A stretch of 64,000 nucleotides of DNA from Chamaea fasciata (GCA_029207755.1 JARCOQ010000064.1:620001-684000), one strand, 5' to 3'. Positions 19,452 through 32,820 are shown, counted from the stretch's first letter. Program-made: numbers and translations. Notes: generated by a model not told the origin, from the sequence alone.

Positions 19452-22400
19452 CTATACTGGTGTTGGAGAAAACAGTTGTCTGATTCCTGTCTCCTCCTTC
19501 CACTCTTTCACTGAAGTGATCAGTGGCACCAGGCTGGACACAGGCTTGGCTGATGTTACAAATGGATGCTGCACAAAGAAAAAAAAAAAAAAAACAAGAA
19601 TGAACCATTACTTTGCAAGCTAAGAGCCTCAAAGGCAGGGCAATATTTTTCAAAGGAAAAGGAGATTGAATCAGAGTACGTCTAAGGAGCAACATTGGGG
19701 CCACATTGGCACAGCTTGCTGCAAGAGCTGCTATGTGCCCCAGGCCTGGAAATATCTCCGGTCTGAGCATCCTGATCTCTTGAAAGAGGTCCCTGGTCAT
19801 ATTGCAGGGCACTTGGAGCAGATGACCCTTACAGGCCCTTGCCAGCCCAGCCCAGTCTAGGATTCCTGACTGTTCTCATTTGAACAGCACCAAGAGTGGA
19901 GGTGAGGAGGAGGAGGCTCCCCTGATGCCTTGCACTTCAGTGCAGGAGGAGCCCGTCCCTGGGACACTGTTTCCCCTGCAGCCCCTTGGCATTTTACCTG
20001 CAGCAGCTCCTTGGCAGACCAGCGCCGCGCCTCGTCTCTCTGCAGGCAGCAGCTCAGGAAGTCACGCAGCAAAGGGGAGCGGAGCTTGGGCTGCTGCAGC
20101 TTTGGGATCCCTTTGGTGGCTTTCAGGAGTTGAGCCTGAAGAGAAAGGAAACACGAGTTTCTCACCCGCTTCTTTCACGTCTGGAACTGCTCTCCCAGAT
20201 CCCATTGTTTCAGGTGCACTCTGCAGTGGCACTTTCTGCCGTGGCACAGAGGCAGAGATGACTTTCCTGACCAACAAAACACCCAAAGCCCGATGCAGCC
20301 ACAGCTTTCCCAGCATCCAGCAGCTCTTGCCTTGGCAGTTGATTTCATTGACTGGCCTTGTTAGTGGAAACAATAGCAGCAAAAGCAGGTTTCCTTCTCT
20401 GAGGGTTCACCTGAGCAGCTTGACAGGCTATTTGGAAGAGGGACTTTGCTCTACTAACTCACTCTACTATTTCCAAAGATAATTACATGAAAAGCATCTC
20501 TGCAGCTCTTGTTGGTCCCTTAAGCACAGCTGCCATCAAACCAAAGTCATCAAGCTTTTTCCTTGGTTCTTGAAAACAATGGGAATTGCAAGCAAAGAAA
20601 GGAAATCCCTCAGTTATTCCTCAGGTAAGGAAACAAACATTTGGAATCTCATCTTCCACACAGACACATGAAGATGCATGCACAAATGTCTTGGGACGAA
20701 AATGCCTCTTTGGGCACACAGGAAACACCTGCACCTCCGTCTCTCATCAGACTGCAAATTTCAGCTTCCCTTAGGCAGCAAAAGGAAAATTTTGGTGGTC
20801 AAAGCAGAAGAGGGAGAAACGCCATCCATGTGGTAGCCCTCTGCTCATTTGGACACTCAAGTCAATGCATTAATGGCATGGCCATCCTAGAAAGTGCCTG
20901 GAAACAAAGGGGTGGGTTTGGCCGGCTCTCCACATGGCCAGGCTTCATCTTAGTGACATGGAGGTGACGGCTTGGGTTAGGAAAGAAAGACGGTCACTGA
21001 GTGTTTCAGCAGCACCGCACAAGAAGCACAAGAGACTCTGTGGCCTTCACACCCTCTTGTTAAGGTTTCAGGCAAATTTCCTTGTGAGAAGAATGGGGGT
21101 GCACTTCTTCTCTCCAAACCACTGTTTTATAAACATCCTCGGGTTTGGGTTACTTTCCTTCATTTCAGGAAAGATAACACCACTTCTAAGATGCTTGTTT
21201 GCTGCTATTAGGGCTGTCTACAAAGCCAAAAGAGCTGGAACGACTTCTAAGCCAAAGCCCAGTGTTGCCTGAGAAGGGAGATTGTTTGCCTGGGCTAAGG
21301 CTTGAGTTCCCCCACGGATGCAACCAAAACCCCAGCAGATGCTGATGTGCTGCCGGGACATTTTCAGAAAGGGACTGTGGTGGAAGTAGTTCCAGCGGAT
21401 GGCAATGGCATTTTGTCCAGTGGCACACACAAAGTGGGATGGGGGAGAAAGACAGCGGGATCAGAGAGTATTTACACCTTACCATGGCAGAATTTTCCTC
21501 CCAGTCAGGAGCTTCTCCTTCCACCATTTCAATGACCACGATTCCCAAAGACCATATGTCCACTTTGGGGCCATAGGGTTCACCGTTCACTTCAGGTGCC
21601 ATCCACTGAAGAGTCCCGACCACCGATCTCCGTCTACTCTGCTCAGGGGTGAGTTGAGCAGAGAGGCCAAAATCAGCTGGGGAGAGAGCAAAAGACCGTT
21701 TTTATTTGAATCCTGTGCAATTAGGAAAGCACGCAAAAGAATTTCCCGGTAGAAGTTTGAGAATGTGCTCTTGAATCTCCTGGACAACCGTCCCTGCCTT
21801 GTTTCCTCAGGACTTTAGCCAAGGAAATATGGTGCTGGCTGCTTCAGAAATCCCCACATTTTTTACACTGCCTCCAGCAGGGGCTTTTCAAACTTTAGAC
21901 ATGTAGCTCCCTCCCTCTGGAAGGGACACGCACAGAGCAATGCCACTGTGGACTGCTCGATCCTTGCCATAGGTCTGTGCACGTTGCCACCGCGTGGTCA
22001 GCTCACAACAGGCTCCCTGCACTGCCACCAGCGCCATTTTGGGGGGGCTGGCACTCACTCAAAAGCAGCCCCACAGCCCACATATCCCTGGAACGCTGCA
22101 CCTGCCCAAGAATATACTGACCCAGCTTGACAGAGCCATCCGTTTTGAGAAGGATGTTGAGGCTTTTCAAATCTCTGTGCATCACATGGTTGGCGTGGAG
22201 AAAATGCAGTCCTTGCAGGCACTGAGAGAGAAACCAGAAACAGGAGGGCAAAAATCAGTGATGTGATTTCATCACACAAGAAAGGAAACAGCTCTCCAAG
22301 ATTCCCTCTGCAGGGGAATGAGGAGTAATGGCAGAACACAGTGCCACTGATGGGAAGAGCTCGCTACTCCAACACAGGCAGAGCAGCACCTTTCTAAAGA

Positions 22401-25400
22401 AAGGCATGTCAGCTTGCCAAAGAGCAACAGCAACTGCTGGTGTAGACTCTGCCCTGCAAACCAGCCAGGATGACTGCTGCTGCAGTGGATGTGCTCAAAA
22501 GCACACAGCACTCTGGCTGCACTGCTAACCTTTCCAGCTGAGGACTCAGAGAAATGAGTCTCTCTTTCTTCTTTGCTGTTCCTTTCAAATGCTCCCACCA
22601 TCACCACCTTTGCTTTTACAGGCAAGGAATGCAGTGCCAACAGACCAAAGTTTAGAGAGGCAAGATGGAGAAGAGCAAATACAAGAGCCAGAGTGAAAAT
22701 GCAACAGCAGGAGACAAGAGGACAAGAACAGAGTCCAGTGAGTGCAGGGGCACTGGCAGGCAGTTCATTTGAGAGGCTCTTGCTTGCCCAGAGCATATCA
22801 GCCACACAGAAACAAAGCCTGGCTCATGGTATCGCTCCTGTTCTGAGCCCCTTTCCCAGACAATCCTGCCCAAGCTCTGGGAAGCACAGCTGGGATCCCC
22901 GACTGACCTCCCGACTGATGATGGCAATCTCGTCTTCTGTCAGGCGAGTCTTTTGGATTGTGTCGTAAAGACTGCCTCCATCCATGTACTCCATCACCAG
23001 CCACAGTTCTTCATGCACAAGGTAGCTGAAAGAAGGGAACAAGGCCATGCAGATGAACATGCATTCGTTGGCTCCTTTGCTTGATTCTTGTTTCCGGGTT
23101 GCTTTGTGACAAGGACAGAATTAAAAGAATTAAAGACATTCCCTCCGGGCTGTGGGTTGTTTGCAGTCTGTGCAGTCTCAAGGAGAACAGCACATCTGTC
23201 AAAAGGAGATGTCTCTGATGGCCAGCAATCAAAAAGTGCAGTTTAGTAACAGCCAAGATGAAAAACCTGTCCCGCGTGGTATTTCTGGAAAGAAGCACCT
23301 AGTGTTCCTGGCATGGCCAGCCCTGGAAAAGAGGGGCAACAATCCAAGGGAAATCCTCCCTAGCATGCTTCATCAGCATTGAAGAAACCTTAAAAAATCC
23401 ATCCTGAGACAACATGGAGGCAGCCAACTTACAGGGTACTGACTTCTTATGGTAGAGTTGATGCAGGTTTTTGAACAATTTTTCAACTATGTGTTGGAAA
23501 GCCAGGGATGACTCACGGAGATAAACTGCACTCTCTTCCCATCCATTGGAGATGAGTAGAGAAATAATAATGAAGCAATAATTAACAGCTTTCTTTTCTG
23601 CCAGTGTCCAAAGTGGGGTTTTAACCTTGCATACTTTTACTATGTAAACAAACCTTCATGGGATGAGACCATGACCACTCACCCGTCTAAATAATGGACA
23701 AGATGGGGACTCATATTCCTCTTCATGACCGTGATTTCAGTAACAATATCCTCCATCTCGCTCGGTCCCCGAAGATAGATTTTCTTGATAGCCACCTAGA
23801 ATGACATTGAAAATCAGTAACTTTAGAAGTTGGAGGAATGAGACCAAAACACACATGGGGAGAGAGATTTTGCAATGACACCGCCAAGCCGTGCCAAAGT
23901 GCCTTGTAATTAGACAAAGGAGTAATTAGGAAGTGACATTCCTACAGCCCATTTCTCTGCTCCTTTGGGGGCCAGATCCAGGACACGTGGCCACTGACCA
24001 CATTTTGCCTTGTCCACTTGTTAGCAATGGTGTGTCAACTCTCACCCCCCCAAAGCTCTGAGCACACTCTCTGTCTGTCTGTACTTGAGAAGAAGTAATG
24101 CGTGACTTGGTACTCTGTGGATACATCTCGGGCTATAGGCAGGGCTTGGGGCTTTTAGGGACACCTTGCAGATCTCTCCCTACGTGCAGTTCCCAAGTGC
24201 AGCACTGCAGGTGGCTAAGGAACTGCCAGGAACATTCAGATGTATTTGCTGGCAGCCAGAAATGAGAATTCAGGACTCTGAAGCCGTAGCCCCAGAGAGC
24301 AGTGAGATGCTCCTTTGTTGGAGCATCTGAGAGCCAGGGAGAGCATCCTTCTCTGAAAGGAACCGCTGTCCTCCTTGCCTTCCTTCTGGCAGCTGAGCAG
24401 GACAAAGACTGCCCCAAATGCAGTTGGCAGGCTGGCACCAGTCTGTGCTTCTTGTGCCTTTGCAGCACAGCTCTAGCCACAGCTGCAGCCGCAGCTGACA
24501 CGAGACAGGAAAGCCCTGGAGAGCAGCAGAATCTGCAGGGGCTCTTGACATTTACCTCTCCGCCCGTGGCAGTGTCGATGGCTCTGCAAACCTCTCCAAA
24601 AGCCCTAGAAACAAAACAGCAGCAAAGAAAGGAGAAGCCATTTAGACCTTGGAGTGAAAGCCAGCCCAGACAGGAGATGTCTGCTGGAAATGCCTCCAAC
24701 CTGCAGCATGCAGGAGGGCACTGCCAGAAGGCAGATGATGCATGTTCCTCTCCAGTGCATGGGCACTGGGCCTGTTTCTGAAGCATTGGGGTTTAGTGCC
24801 TCAGCTCCAAAGGCCAGGTGATTCTTTCATCCTGGATTTCAGTTTCTAAACTGGGCGGTTTTTATCCTCACCACAGACTATTTCCTTCAGCAAACTCTTG
24901 GGAAGAAATGCTCCTGAGAAGTGTTATCTGACTGCTATGATAGGGGGTAGGTTGCTGTTTCTGGCAATGAAATAGAAGTGTCTTTGATAATGCCTTCTGA
25001 CCACACTTCCAAATTCGGGCCGGTACTGAGAGATGGGGCAGACTAACCCGCGTGTCTGAATATGTTTGCAGCTTGCCTGACTTCACACTTGACAGATATT
25101 CCAGCAGCAAATCAGCTGCCCCATGACTGTGTAGAAGCAACTGTGGTTGGACTCACCCTCTGCCAACAATTTCCTTTTCGGTGTATTTCCTCCGGGGATT
25201 TTCTGTGCTCACCATTTGCCCTGAGGGAAACAAAATGCAAAATGCTCACTTGAAAGCAGACATCCCACTATCCAAGAGATACAAAAGGCAGCCCTGCTGG
25301 GGCTCTACAGTCTGGCCTTCTGAGTCCTTTGTGGCCAGCTGGGTAACAACAACAACAACAACAACAATTGCAACAAGACAGGCAGCTCTGCAGTACAAGC

Positions 25401-28324
25401 AGGTCAGCACAGAGAATGATTTTCTACAGTCCTTTGAAGAGATGCCTTGGCAGAAAACAAAGCACAGGGAGATGCATTCGCAGGAGAGGAGGGCATCTTC
25501 CCCACCTTGCAGCAGTTTCCCAAAGGAATGCCTTTCCCTTTGTAAACCCAAGCAGCTCATGCTCTAAACAACCCCAAGGGGCCTTCAGCAGCAGGACCCT
25601 CACCCTTGATGAGCAGGCTGAGCTGGAAGACGCCCTTGCCCGTGGCCCACGTGAAGAACCACACTGCTTCTCCTGCCCCTGACAGCAGGGATCAGTCCCT
25701 GCCATTGCACTCGCCCTCTCAGCCCCGCACACGTGCCCACCTTCCCGCAGCGGGCAAGGGCAGCAAGGACAGCAGTGCTCCTCAGGTGCCGGCGGGACAC
25801 GGACAGCTGCCCAGAGGAGATGCTGACCCTCTGTGAGCCCAGCCCAGGCCGCGCAGGAGCCGGCCCAGAGCAGGGGCTGCTGCCTCGGGGCAGCTCCGCG
25901 CTGCAGCGGCCGGCCGGCAGCGGCACTCTCCCAGCTAAGGAAGGCTCCAGCCTCGGCGCTCACACCAGCCCTCAGGGCCAGGGCAGCCACCGCCACAAAG
26001 CTGCCAAAGCCCAGGCACCAGCACTGATAAGCAATGGCAAGAAGGCACGGCCACACCCAGCCCCTTCCAAGCTGCTGCCCCCACTGAGGACACAGCAGGA
26101 TTGGCTTGGAGAGCAGACATACCCAGGTGCACGTCAGTGCCCTTTTGTGCCAACAGGTGATGGGAGGCAGAGAGTCAGCTGGGCTCTCTTCTCAGCCCCA
26201 CCAGGTCTTATCTGAGGGCACAGGACGGGCAGCTGCTCTGGGCAAGAAGCAGCTTCAATGACTTGTGCTGTACAATCACAAAGGGCACTGAGATGAGGAG
26301 GATCATTGGGTCCAGCTATGCTGACACGTGCTCACAATACACTGTCCCTCAGAGAAGAAAGACACAAGACGTACTCATGAACCCCAGGAAGTCATCCTCA
26401 TCATACTCCATCTCCTGTTGCTGAGCAGCAGCTTTTTCAGTGCTGGAGATGAAGGAACTGCCCAGGCTCCACTGCTCAGCTGGGGCAGGCCAGGCCCCTT
26501 CAGGTGACACTGCTGCTCCTGCTGCTGCAGCTTCAATAGAAGAGCCTGTGGAGATCTGAGACAACAAAAGAGTTTGTGTCAGAAAAGTGGCTGGCAGAGA
26601 TTAGCCCCAGATCCCATTTTAAATGCAAGCCCTTAGGAAGGTGCTGTCAGCCAGTGACTGGGAGCTGCTGTCAAGCTCAGCTTTTTCACCTTTCTGCCCA
26701 CAATTCACATTAATTCAGCCACTTCTTTCTGCTTCCCTGCCCACCTCTGCTTCCATTTTACCAAAAGAACAACCTGGCAACCAAGGCACCAAAATCCCTG
26801 ACTTGAAGCAGAAACTCCACGTCCCCAGTGTGTCTCTGAAATGCTCCCAGGTAAGCACAGCCAAGAAGCTCGTGGGGACAAACCGCCCCAAAAAGCTTGT
26901 GTTGTCACATCAATACTTTTTGTGCCTGTGGGTACTTGGCGAGTCTGTGGAGGGGGACAGGTGTCCCCAGACCACAGCGTCCCCTACGTATCCACCAAGG
27001 CTGAGCACAGTGCCTTTGACATGCTCCCTCCTCTGCAGACAGGGAACCTTCCTGCTCCAGGCTGGCCTCTATCAGAATCCCAGCAAGCTGGGGCCTAAAC
27101 ATGGCAGCTCAAAGCCCATTTTCCAGCTGTCACTGGCTGAGGGGAATGGCTAGGTCTGGCAGGACTGCAGCACTCGGCATCCTCAGCCACCAACAGCAAG
27201 AGCTGGCTGCTCAGAAACTTGCAGCTCTGCCTCGCACTAAAGACAGCGCCCTCCAGAAGTGGCACTTACCGTCTTGGAAAGTTGCGGCTGTGGTGTGACC
27301 ACAGCTGGAGCCTTGTAGTCATTTGGCTCCTCTTTGCCTTCTCGTCCAGGAGCAGAGGAAGCCAGAGGAGAGTCTGCTCTTGGTTCTGGGATCTGTGGAC
27401 AGACAGGAGCGTTAGACACAGGCCATGACCTATCATTTAGAACCTTCTTTCTCTTCAGCTCTAGAACCAGCTCTACTAAGCACAAATCATCAACTTGCAG
27501 AGCAAGGGGATTCTAAGTCCCTCAGACTAAATTCTAATGGGCTGATTCAACTGGACACTGCAAATTGCTCCAAATTACATATTCCCCCCTGACTACTATC
27601 AGGAAGCACATTCTCTCTGCAAAACTTATCTTTTAGTTCTTTTAAAGCTCTGAAATGGAAAATTAGGAAATAGGCAGTGATGCCTTTGCTCTTGCTGCTG
27701 TAGACATGGAAATGGATTTTCTTGCAGCCTACTCAGCTGGCCCTCTACACTCTACTGCCACAGGCCAAGCTCACAGCTTGCTGCACAATTCTTAAACGCC
27801 AAGAACATCAAATGTTCTTTCCTTACTCACCTTGGGATCAGCACCTCTGAATACCCGGCTCAGGTGACCTGCAGTGGGCAAGGGAAAATGAAGCAGATGC
27901 TTTGAGAAAACTGGAGACAACCAGAGCATTTTTAGAAGACCTTCCAAGGCCTCCCAGTCTACATTTTCAAAGTTGTCCTGCTTGACCCAGCAAGGGAGGA
28001 ATTGGCAAACTCTGCTGCCACAGACTCTCCAACAGAGGGAACGCAACCCCTGCAGGCTCCCTTGCAAATGCTGCCCGCACGGCCGTGGCTACACACACCC
28101 CCTTTTGAGCTGAACATGTTGACAGGAGCTTTACCCAAGCGGCATCTGGATGGCCTTTCTGTTTCCAAATGAACTCAGTCACTAAGAAAGAGCAGGAAGA
28201 CACAAAAACCAGGTTAGGTGACACTCAGGGAAAACCTCTACTTACCTGCCAGGTTAGTTAGGAAATAGCAGGAATAGGCAACTCCATAAACAGTGAAAAC
28301 TGCAGCGGCGAGTTGCCCAATCAT
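19452..28324 (-). CDS. PAK3-like serine/threonine kinase, copy 2 (12 exons, 437 aa)
   Basis: Exons in transcript order: 28324-28246, 27868-27831, 27392-27270, 26555-26375, 25220-25157, 24604-24556, 23795-23683, 23025-22908, 22221-22122, 21676-21483, 20135-19998, 19568-19452. All splice sites and phases match copy 1. By eye the protein differs from copy 1 at three places, all in the N-terminal linker: His65 to Tyr, Asp120 to Glu and Glu132 to Asp. The catalytic domain seems identical at protein level, with one silent change in the VAIK exon. All catalytic motifs (K182, E198, HRD, DFG, APE) are kept, so both copies look functional. Like copy 1 it lacks CRIB and has a hydrophobic start. Its promoter palindrome (28501-28547) is identical. 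The far upstream flank differs from copy 1 beyond 28570, so regulation may differ (inference). Confidence 0.9.
25346..25368. repeat. (AAC)n microsatellite in kinase intron, copy 2
   Basis: Same AAC run as at 9806-9828. Confidence 0.85.
25604..25678 (-). other. Possible 75-bp cassette exon in kinase intron 4, copy 2
   Basis: Counterpart of 10064-10138, with acceptor, donor and frame kept. Against copy 1, the three codons I saw changed would all alter the amino acid (Gly to Ala, Thr to Lys, Thr to Val). Status uncertain, as for copy 1. Confidence 0.3.
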
Positions 28325-28500
28325 TGTGGCAACTGCTGTGCAAGTTTGCAGACTGCGCTCTAACGCTAGCTAAAAGAAGTCTCCTGTCAGTCAGCAGCTG
28401 CCCCCTGACAAAAGCCTCAAGCACAGGACCAAGTTCCTGCACTGAGCAAGGCCAAGAGCTGCTCTGACACCCCTGAGGCCTTCCGTGCACCAAGGCAACC

Positions 28501-28547
28501 TTGTGATGTCACCACGACCACGTGACAACCGTGCCCTGACATCACAA
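28501..28547. promoter_or_regulatory. Kinase promoter palindrome: CRE-like pair around E-box, copy 2
   Basis: TTGTGATGTCA (28501-28511), CACGTG (28519-28524) and TGACATCACAA (28537-28547), unchanged from copy 1 and ~180-220 bp upstream of the ATG. Promoter function is inferred from position and conservation. Confidence 0.55.
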
Positions 28548-28570
28548 AGCAAACGCTCTGCCTTGGTCTG

Positions 28571-29540
28571 TGAGTTGATACAGATGGAGAGACTGATGTT
28601 TGTGTAGGCCTAGGCTGCATTTTTACCTCTTTCCCCGCTCAGCTGCCTGTTTCAGCTCTTGTTTCTCCCCCTGTGCCCCCTGTGTCCCCTGTGGCTGTGC
28701 TGGGTCCGAGCTGGCGGCCGGGCCGGGCGGAGCAGCAGTTCCAGCCCCGGGTGTCCCTGGAGCGCTGGGAGCTGCCGGTGGCCCCAGGCACTGTCCCCTG
28801 AGGAGCTGCTGAAGGACGGGGAGACACAGGGGGCTGAGGGGGCCGAGGAGGCGCTGACGCTGCAGGGACGGTGACCTTGAGCTGCTGGGGGACTGAGGGC
28901 TGTGGGGGAGCAGAGGGCCATGGTGGCACTGAGGTGACAGGGAAGGGGCGCAGGCTGAGGGGGGTCTAAGGGGCCGGGATGGGTCAGAAGGGATTGAGTG
29001 GGGTGAGAGGACTGGCAGGGGCTGAAGAAACCCAAGGGGGCCGGGGGTTTGCCGAGGGGACGGTGGGGCTGAGGGGATGGAGGGGGCCAGCAGGGAGCAC
29101 AGAGGGCTGCGGGCCTGCAGCTCTGCCAGGCCTTGGAACCAATTCCAGAGGCTCCACTTTTGCCACGGCTGCCCTGCAGACCTTGAGGACAGGCAGAGAG
29201 TGACAGGAGGCAGCAGGGAGAAGCTGAAGGCCACCAGCTCCAGCAGGGACCAGGGAGCTGCTGCTGCCAGCCCCGAGCCCGGCTGAGGCTGCAGGGCCGG
29301 TGAGGCAGCTGGGGGTGAGGGTGGCCTGGGCTTTGGCCGTGGGCTTTGGCCAAATTTTTTCTTTCTCACCCTCCTGGGGAGGCGCTGAGATTTTCCCTTC
29401 CCTGACTGAAGGGCAGGTGCTGCCAAGGGAAACATCTGGATTCTTACTCAGTGTTCCCTTTGCTTTCGCACATGTGCCATCTGCTGTCCTTGTCCAGGGG
29501 TGCTGCTCTGCAGGGGAGGAAGCAAGAACAGAGTGAAAGG
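28571..29540. other. GC-rich block upstream of kinase copy 2
   Basis: GC-rich sequence with many GGGGCTGAGGGG-like units, open on the minus strand in two overlapping frames (up to 270 codons) that are rich in Pro, Ser, Ala and Gln. No domain, splice pattern or homology is recognised. The frames are probably a by-product of composition. It could be a CpG-island-like region or an unknown first exon. Confidence 0.4.
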
Positions 29541-30270
29541 CTTTGAAGATGGGGTGACTGGAATACCTCTGCTTAGATTTCTGTTTAAAGATATATGGAC
29601 TGTAGCATAGAGAGGAATAATTACATGGATATTTATATATGCAAGTTACTATTTGTATAGGATTATTTCTGTATGTATCTTGGTATATTTATAAATGTAT
29701 GCTACATATATATGTGTCTGTACATATGCATACATCTTTGTAATAACATATGTATATATGGATGTAAGTATATGTATATGTAAGTACGCTGTTCTATGTG
29801 TGTTTTAATTCTATTTCCTATGAATACAGTTGTGTAGGTATTTCTATTTATGCAGTTGGAGTTATATGGCTCTTTAAATAGGTATATTGGTATTCCTAGA
29901 AGTAAATGTATCTAGTTTTCTATTTACATATGTGTATTGACTTCTGTATTTTGAGGTGGGTGTATCTGGGTGTATCTTTCTATTTAAACATGTATGGAGA
30001 TGTATAGTTGTGTCATTGTATCGATTGAGATCTTTGTAGATGACTGTTTAGATAGAAATACTGATATTTTTGTATTCCTAGATGGGCTTTAGGCTTGCAG
30101 TAATATGTAATAAATTAAGTTGCTAAACACCTAATTGATCTTTGTGTCTAGTGAGTTGTTGTAGATGTTGGCAATAAATTAAGGTTTTCTTAACTGAAGT
30201 GGATATTTCTATATTTTTACATAGCATTGTTGTAAAAATCTAATAAATTCCTTTTTTTAAACTTAAATTG
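29541..30270. repeat. AT-rich low-complexity tract
   Basis: Dominated by TATATGTAT, TGTATCT and TATTTATA-like words, with no long reading frame. It looks like an old degenerate TA/TG microsatellite. No gene seen. Confidence 0.6.
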
Positions 30271-31774
30271 ACATCAGCATAGTTCTGTATTGTCAGCACG
30301 GGTGTAGCGATTTGTAATAAATGACATTTTCCATGTGAAATCAATTCTGGTGTATTTGTTGATCAGCAGCGCAGCTGTAGGAATCTGCAAGAAATTACAA
30401 TTGTCAACTGTGATGGGTGTTTTGTGATTTGTGCTGTCCGGAGCAATGAGCAGTTGTAAATCCTGGAGGATTTTGGCCGTGGAAATCTTCATCCATGCCC
30501 AGCACATGCCCCACTTGCACTCAGGCTGGGCAGGGCAGGTGCAGATTTGGGATGGCAGCAGAGCCACACCTTGGCTGAGAACTCGCTGCAAAGGCAGCTG
30601 AGAAAACTCTGGGACTCCACGGAGCATCCAGCTCCAACCAGAGCCACCCAGGGAGGGCAAATCCACCCACCATGCCACGGGCAGCTCTTCAGGAAGCGCT
30701 CCAAGTGTCCCTCTGAAGGTCATCCTGGAGCCCAGGAGCCAACAGGGATCCTGAGCCAGCTCCGCTGCCTTTGGCAGCACTTTGCAAATGAGCTGCAGCA
30801 AGGGGGAGGCCGCAGGGGCTGTGAGTGCTGCAGGCTGGCGATGAAGGAAGGGCCATGGACACCTGTGTTGACATGCTCAGAAATCCACAAGGATGGTGAA
30901 GAACTGGCAAGCAACAAGTTCCCACAGCCACAACAGTGATGGAAGCCCTTGGTGTGAAGTTCCCTGGAGGAACTCCCAGGGGAGTTGCTGCTCGGATCAG
31001 CAGCAGCAGAAGCCAGCAGGATCTGCTGCTTTTCCTGGCTCTGTGTGCAGGGCACAGGCTGTGATGGCCCCTGCCCCACAAAGCCCTTGCCCATGGAGGC
31101 TGCAGGCTCAAAGCAATCCCATTGCAGAGAGAGGCTTTGCAGTTGAAGTCCACTGCCCTTGTGTTTCGGGCTGGAATGGCTCTCGTGCCAAAGCACAGCA
31201 GGTAACCAGGGCTTTGGGAGGCAGAGCCTTTAGAGGGAAAGAGAGGTCAGGCACTCACATGCCTGAAACTCCTTCAGCTCTCTTCTTTTATAGAATGAGA
31301 AAGAAGCAAGCTGGGGGGAGGCACATGCAGTCCTTTGAAAAAACACGGTGTCTAACATATCCTGTGGCAGAAGAAAAATAGCTGGCAATCTTGCCTTGTT
31401 TTCATAGCCTGCATCTTCTGCAGAGGAGACAATGGGATGGGCAGGAGGAAGGGAAGGGCAGGGGAGGAATGACTGTGCTAACCCAGTCTGCCTTGCTGTG
31501 TCCTGCTCTACTTTGTAGCAGTGAACATTAGAGGTAATGCCAAATTCCTATTTAGCACCATGACACGCTGCTGCTTCATTGCAAAACTGCCTCAGTGTTG
31601 TTATAAATACATACTAAGTGTTTGGCTTTTTACAAATATGAAAATGAATCTTATATGCGTTATGGTAGAAAGTTATGCTACAGTAATATACCCTCTTGTA
31701 GTAGTGGGATAAATACAGTTTTTAGGCTATAGCAGATGCTTTTTGTAACTAGCTCAAAAAATAAAAATAAAAGA
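30271..31774. other. No gene recognised
   Basis: Mixed unique sequence. Open frames occur on the minus strand (30274-30801 and 30689-31196) and plus strand (30893-31381), but they overlap, lack recognisable domains and have no clear splice context. I see no supportable gene. Confidence 0.4.
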
Positions 31775-31808
31775 ACCAAAACCAACAAACAAACAAACAA
31801 ACAAAACA
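31775..31808. repeat. (AAAC)n microsatellite
   Basis: Runs of ACAAACAAACAAAC followed by ACAAAACAAA. Confidence 0.85.
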
Positions 31809-31859
31809 AATGGGAGAAGCAATTAAGAAATTACTCACAGCCTCTCATGTGGATAGACA

Positions 31860-32215
31860 TAACAGCAAGGACACCAAGGACTCCAACAAGAAGAATTTAT
31901 TGCCTTCGTTATCAAGAGATTTGCGACTTTGTGAAGCCACAAAAACTTTATGTGCAGGAAAGAATGGTGGGGGAGAGAAGTTGCAATTAAGGAGAAACAC
32001 CTAAAGTCAAAAGGAATGTTTAAATCGCGGATGAAATGTATGAATATGCCATACCTATGGTATTTAAAGGTCCTTTGTTGGCAAGCCGTGCCTTGAGTGG
32101 AAACACCAGGCACCCAGATGTCTGTCATTTTGCTTTTCTTATGTCTCTTCTTGTCTTATTGTTTATTATTAAACTTTTAAGATTTTAACAAAAACTGAAC
32201 TGTGTTTTTCACAGA
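31860..32215 (+). mobile_element. Probable ERVL-type LTR fragment
   Basis: It contains a TATA-like TATTTAAAGG near 32058, then CCTTGAGTGG, CCAGGCACCCAG, TGTCATTTTGCTTTTCTT and TTATTATTAAACTTTTAAGATTTTAAC, ending ...TGTTTTTCACA. This order resembles the 3' half of avian ERVL LTRs as I remember them. No internal retroviral sequence is attached. The boundaries are approximate. Confidence 0.45.
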
Positions 32216-32820
32216 GAAAATCAGCTGAATTTCTTGTTAGTTACATTAGGTGTGGTGAGAAACAGTGACAGTGATTCAAACAGGTTTTCTAACCTCATCA
32301 TCCAAAGGGAATTTAGTGTTCCCTTTTCTTCATTGTATGCACAACATTTTGGAGTTGTTCTGGATTCTTCAAGGGGGTATCCACTACAGACCAAAAAAGA
32401 AAAGGGGGATTATTGCATTCATTCTCTTTTAACACCTATTTGCACTAAGCTGTAGCTTCAACTTAGTAAGGAAAAGGAGAGATTTTCTTTAGTCATGCAG
32501 TGTGGAATCAATGGTGTAGAACAGCCACCATCCCAGCTGTAAGAACAGCGTGTTCTTGCTCTTAACAGCACATTGTGGACAAAAAAGCACCACAATGCTC
32601 ATGATTCACATCTTAGGTAAAACCAGAATGGTTCATGGTGTCAAACTAGCAGGTGATAGAAATAACAAATGCCCCTGGGCTGGGGCAGAAGCAGAAGTTT
32701 CCCTCTTTTCCCCCGTTGCCTGAGGTACTTGAGAGTTACATACTTCCCAGAGTGCCCAATACCCAAAATTCCTCCTTAACATACAACCCCCTTTAAACTT
32801 TGAATTTTTATGGAATTTAT
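32216..32820. other. No gene recognised
   Basis: AT-rich unique sequence with only short reading frames. Confidence 0.5.

Larger units (their letters stand above)
15848..28570. repeat. Segmental duplication, unit 2 (~12.7 kb)
   Basis: Direct copy of 261-13030. The left edge shares TGT then CACATGGACTTCAATTAGC with unit 1. The right edge shares sequence up to 28570. It carries the second kinase gene, promoter palindrome, purine array and 3' flank. Relative to unit 1 it lacks ~70 bp near 17620 and has scattered substitutions that are dense between ~17620 and 18370 and sparse beyond. Confidence 0.95.

Noticed and set aside
28623..29435. 270-codon Pro/Ser-rich minus-strand frame
   Set aside because: Two overlapping long frames in a GC-rich block point to composition. 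No motif or exon structure.
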